A program made the position numbers and the translations under genes. A model generated the notes under the pieces. The model worked only from the letters and a program-made list of their open reading frames with translations, did no database searches and was not told the DNA's origin. From an uncultured Frankineae bacterium (GTDB lineage: Bacteria; Actinomycetota; Actinomycetes; Mycobacteriales; SCTD01), in assembly GCA_902805805.1 (NCBI GenBank), contig CADCUE010000078.1, forward strand, positions 1 through 13,780: a stretch of 13,780 nucleotides of DNA, read 5' to 3'. Below are positions 13,533 through 13,780 of this stretch, piece after piece (within the stretch, counting starts at the first letter, position 1; each line of letters opens with the position of its first letter).

Positions 13533-13780
13533 GTGTCAACGCAGCCGGGACAGCAGACCGACTTCGGTGCCAACGAGTGGCTGGTCTACGAGATCCACCA
13601 GCAGTACCTGAAGGACCCCGACAGCGTCTCGGAGGCCTGGCGGGAGTTCCTGTCGGACTACCGGCCAGGGGACGGCGCCGCCGGCGGCACGACCGCCGAG
13701 CCCGCTGCCGCTCCGGCGCCCGCTACGTCGAACGGCGGCGCCGCGGAGACGTCCCCGGCGCCTCCGGCGCCCCCGGCACC
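13533..13780 (+). CDS. kgd: Multifunctional 2-oxoglutarate decarboxylase/dehydrogenase E1 (N-terminus only, runs off window)
   Basis: First 82 codons of the TCA-cycle enzyme acting on 2-oxoglutarate. The N-terminal helix conserved in E1o proteins is present: DFGANEWLVYEIHQQYLKDP (10-29), continuing SVSEAWREFLSDY. It is followed from about residue 45 by an Ala/Pro/Gly/Thr-rich linker. That linker fits the actinobacterial fused form, in which an E2o-like acyltransferase domain precedes the E1 domains, but those domains lie beyond the right edge. The start is GTG 13533 with GGGAAGAGG at 13516-13524, 8 nt upstream. Homologues are named kgd, sucA or odhA. The gene cannot be checked for completeness here. 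Confidence 0.92.
   Translation, partial: MSTQPGQQTDFGANEWLVYEIHQQYLKDPDSVSEAWREFLSDYRPGDGAAGGTTAEPAAAPAPATSNGGAAETSPAPPAPPA

Overview
The window is chromosomal DNA of very high GC content with strong G/C bias at third codon positions, frequent GTG starts and no AT-rich islands apart from a few promoter-like spots. Together with a polyphosphate glucokinase, an EAL-DICT protein and the N-terminus of a fused-type 2-oxoglutarate decarboxylase/dehydrogenase (Kgd), this points to an Actinomycetota bacterium, perhaps from a Geodermatophilales- or Kineosporiales-like group. That finer placement is a guess from gene style. No tRNA, rRNA, IS element, prophage or CRISPR array was seen, and no stretch longer than 300 bases lacks a gene.

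Layout. (1) 1-1645, minus: a secreted S8 (subtilisin-like) protease whose 3' end lies outside the window. Its C-terminus is a tandem WTGNS pentapeptide repeat. (2) 1768-8995, minus: six tightly packed genes forming a leucine/isovalerate catabolic operon (liu type). In transcription order they are the carboxyltransferase and biotin subunits of an acyl-CoA carboxylase (probably 3-methylcrotonyl-CoA carboxylase), HMG-CoA lyase, an acyl-CoA dehydrogenase, an enoyl-CoA hydratase of the methylglutaconyl-CoA hydratase type, and a TSUP/TauE-SafE membrane protein. Spacings are +10, -4, -4, +6 and -10 bp, so translation is probably coupled. (3) 9046-9606, plus: a divergent TetR-family regulator. The 50-bp gap holds an imperfect palindrome that is the probable operator. 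(4) 9623-9817, minus: a 64-residue unknown protein with an excellent ribosome binding site. (5) 9895-11205, minus: an EAL domain protein with a C-terminal DICT-like domain. (6) 11313-11606, plus: a 97-residue helical unknown protein. (7) 11677-12417, plus: polyphosphate glucokinase. (8) 12419-13150, minus: a short-chain dehydrogenase, tail to tail with ppgK and 1 bp away. (9) 13245-13442, plus: a 65-residue hydrophilic, probably disordered unknown protein. (10) 13533 to the right edge, plus: the start of kgd.

How the genes work together. The operon covers isovaleryl-CoA to 3-methylcrotonyl-CoA (dehydrogenase), 3-methylglutaconyl-CoA (two-subunit carboxylase), HMG-CoA (hydratase), and acetyl-CoA plus acetoacetate (lyase). 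The TetR protein is the obvious candidate regulator, probably with an acyl-CoA inducer. Acetyl-CoA would feed the TCA cycle, where the gene at the right edge acts. The remaining genes (c-di-GMP-type signalling, polyphosphate-dependent glucose phosphorylation, an SDR) look like ordinary chromosomal neighbours. I see no clearly new multi-gene system. The least explained parts are the WTGNS repeat tail, the TSUP protein inside the operon, and three small unknown genes.
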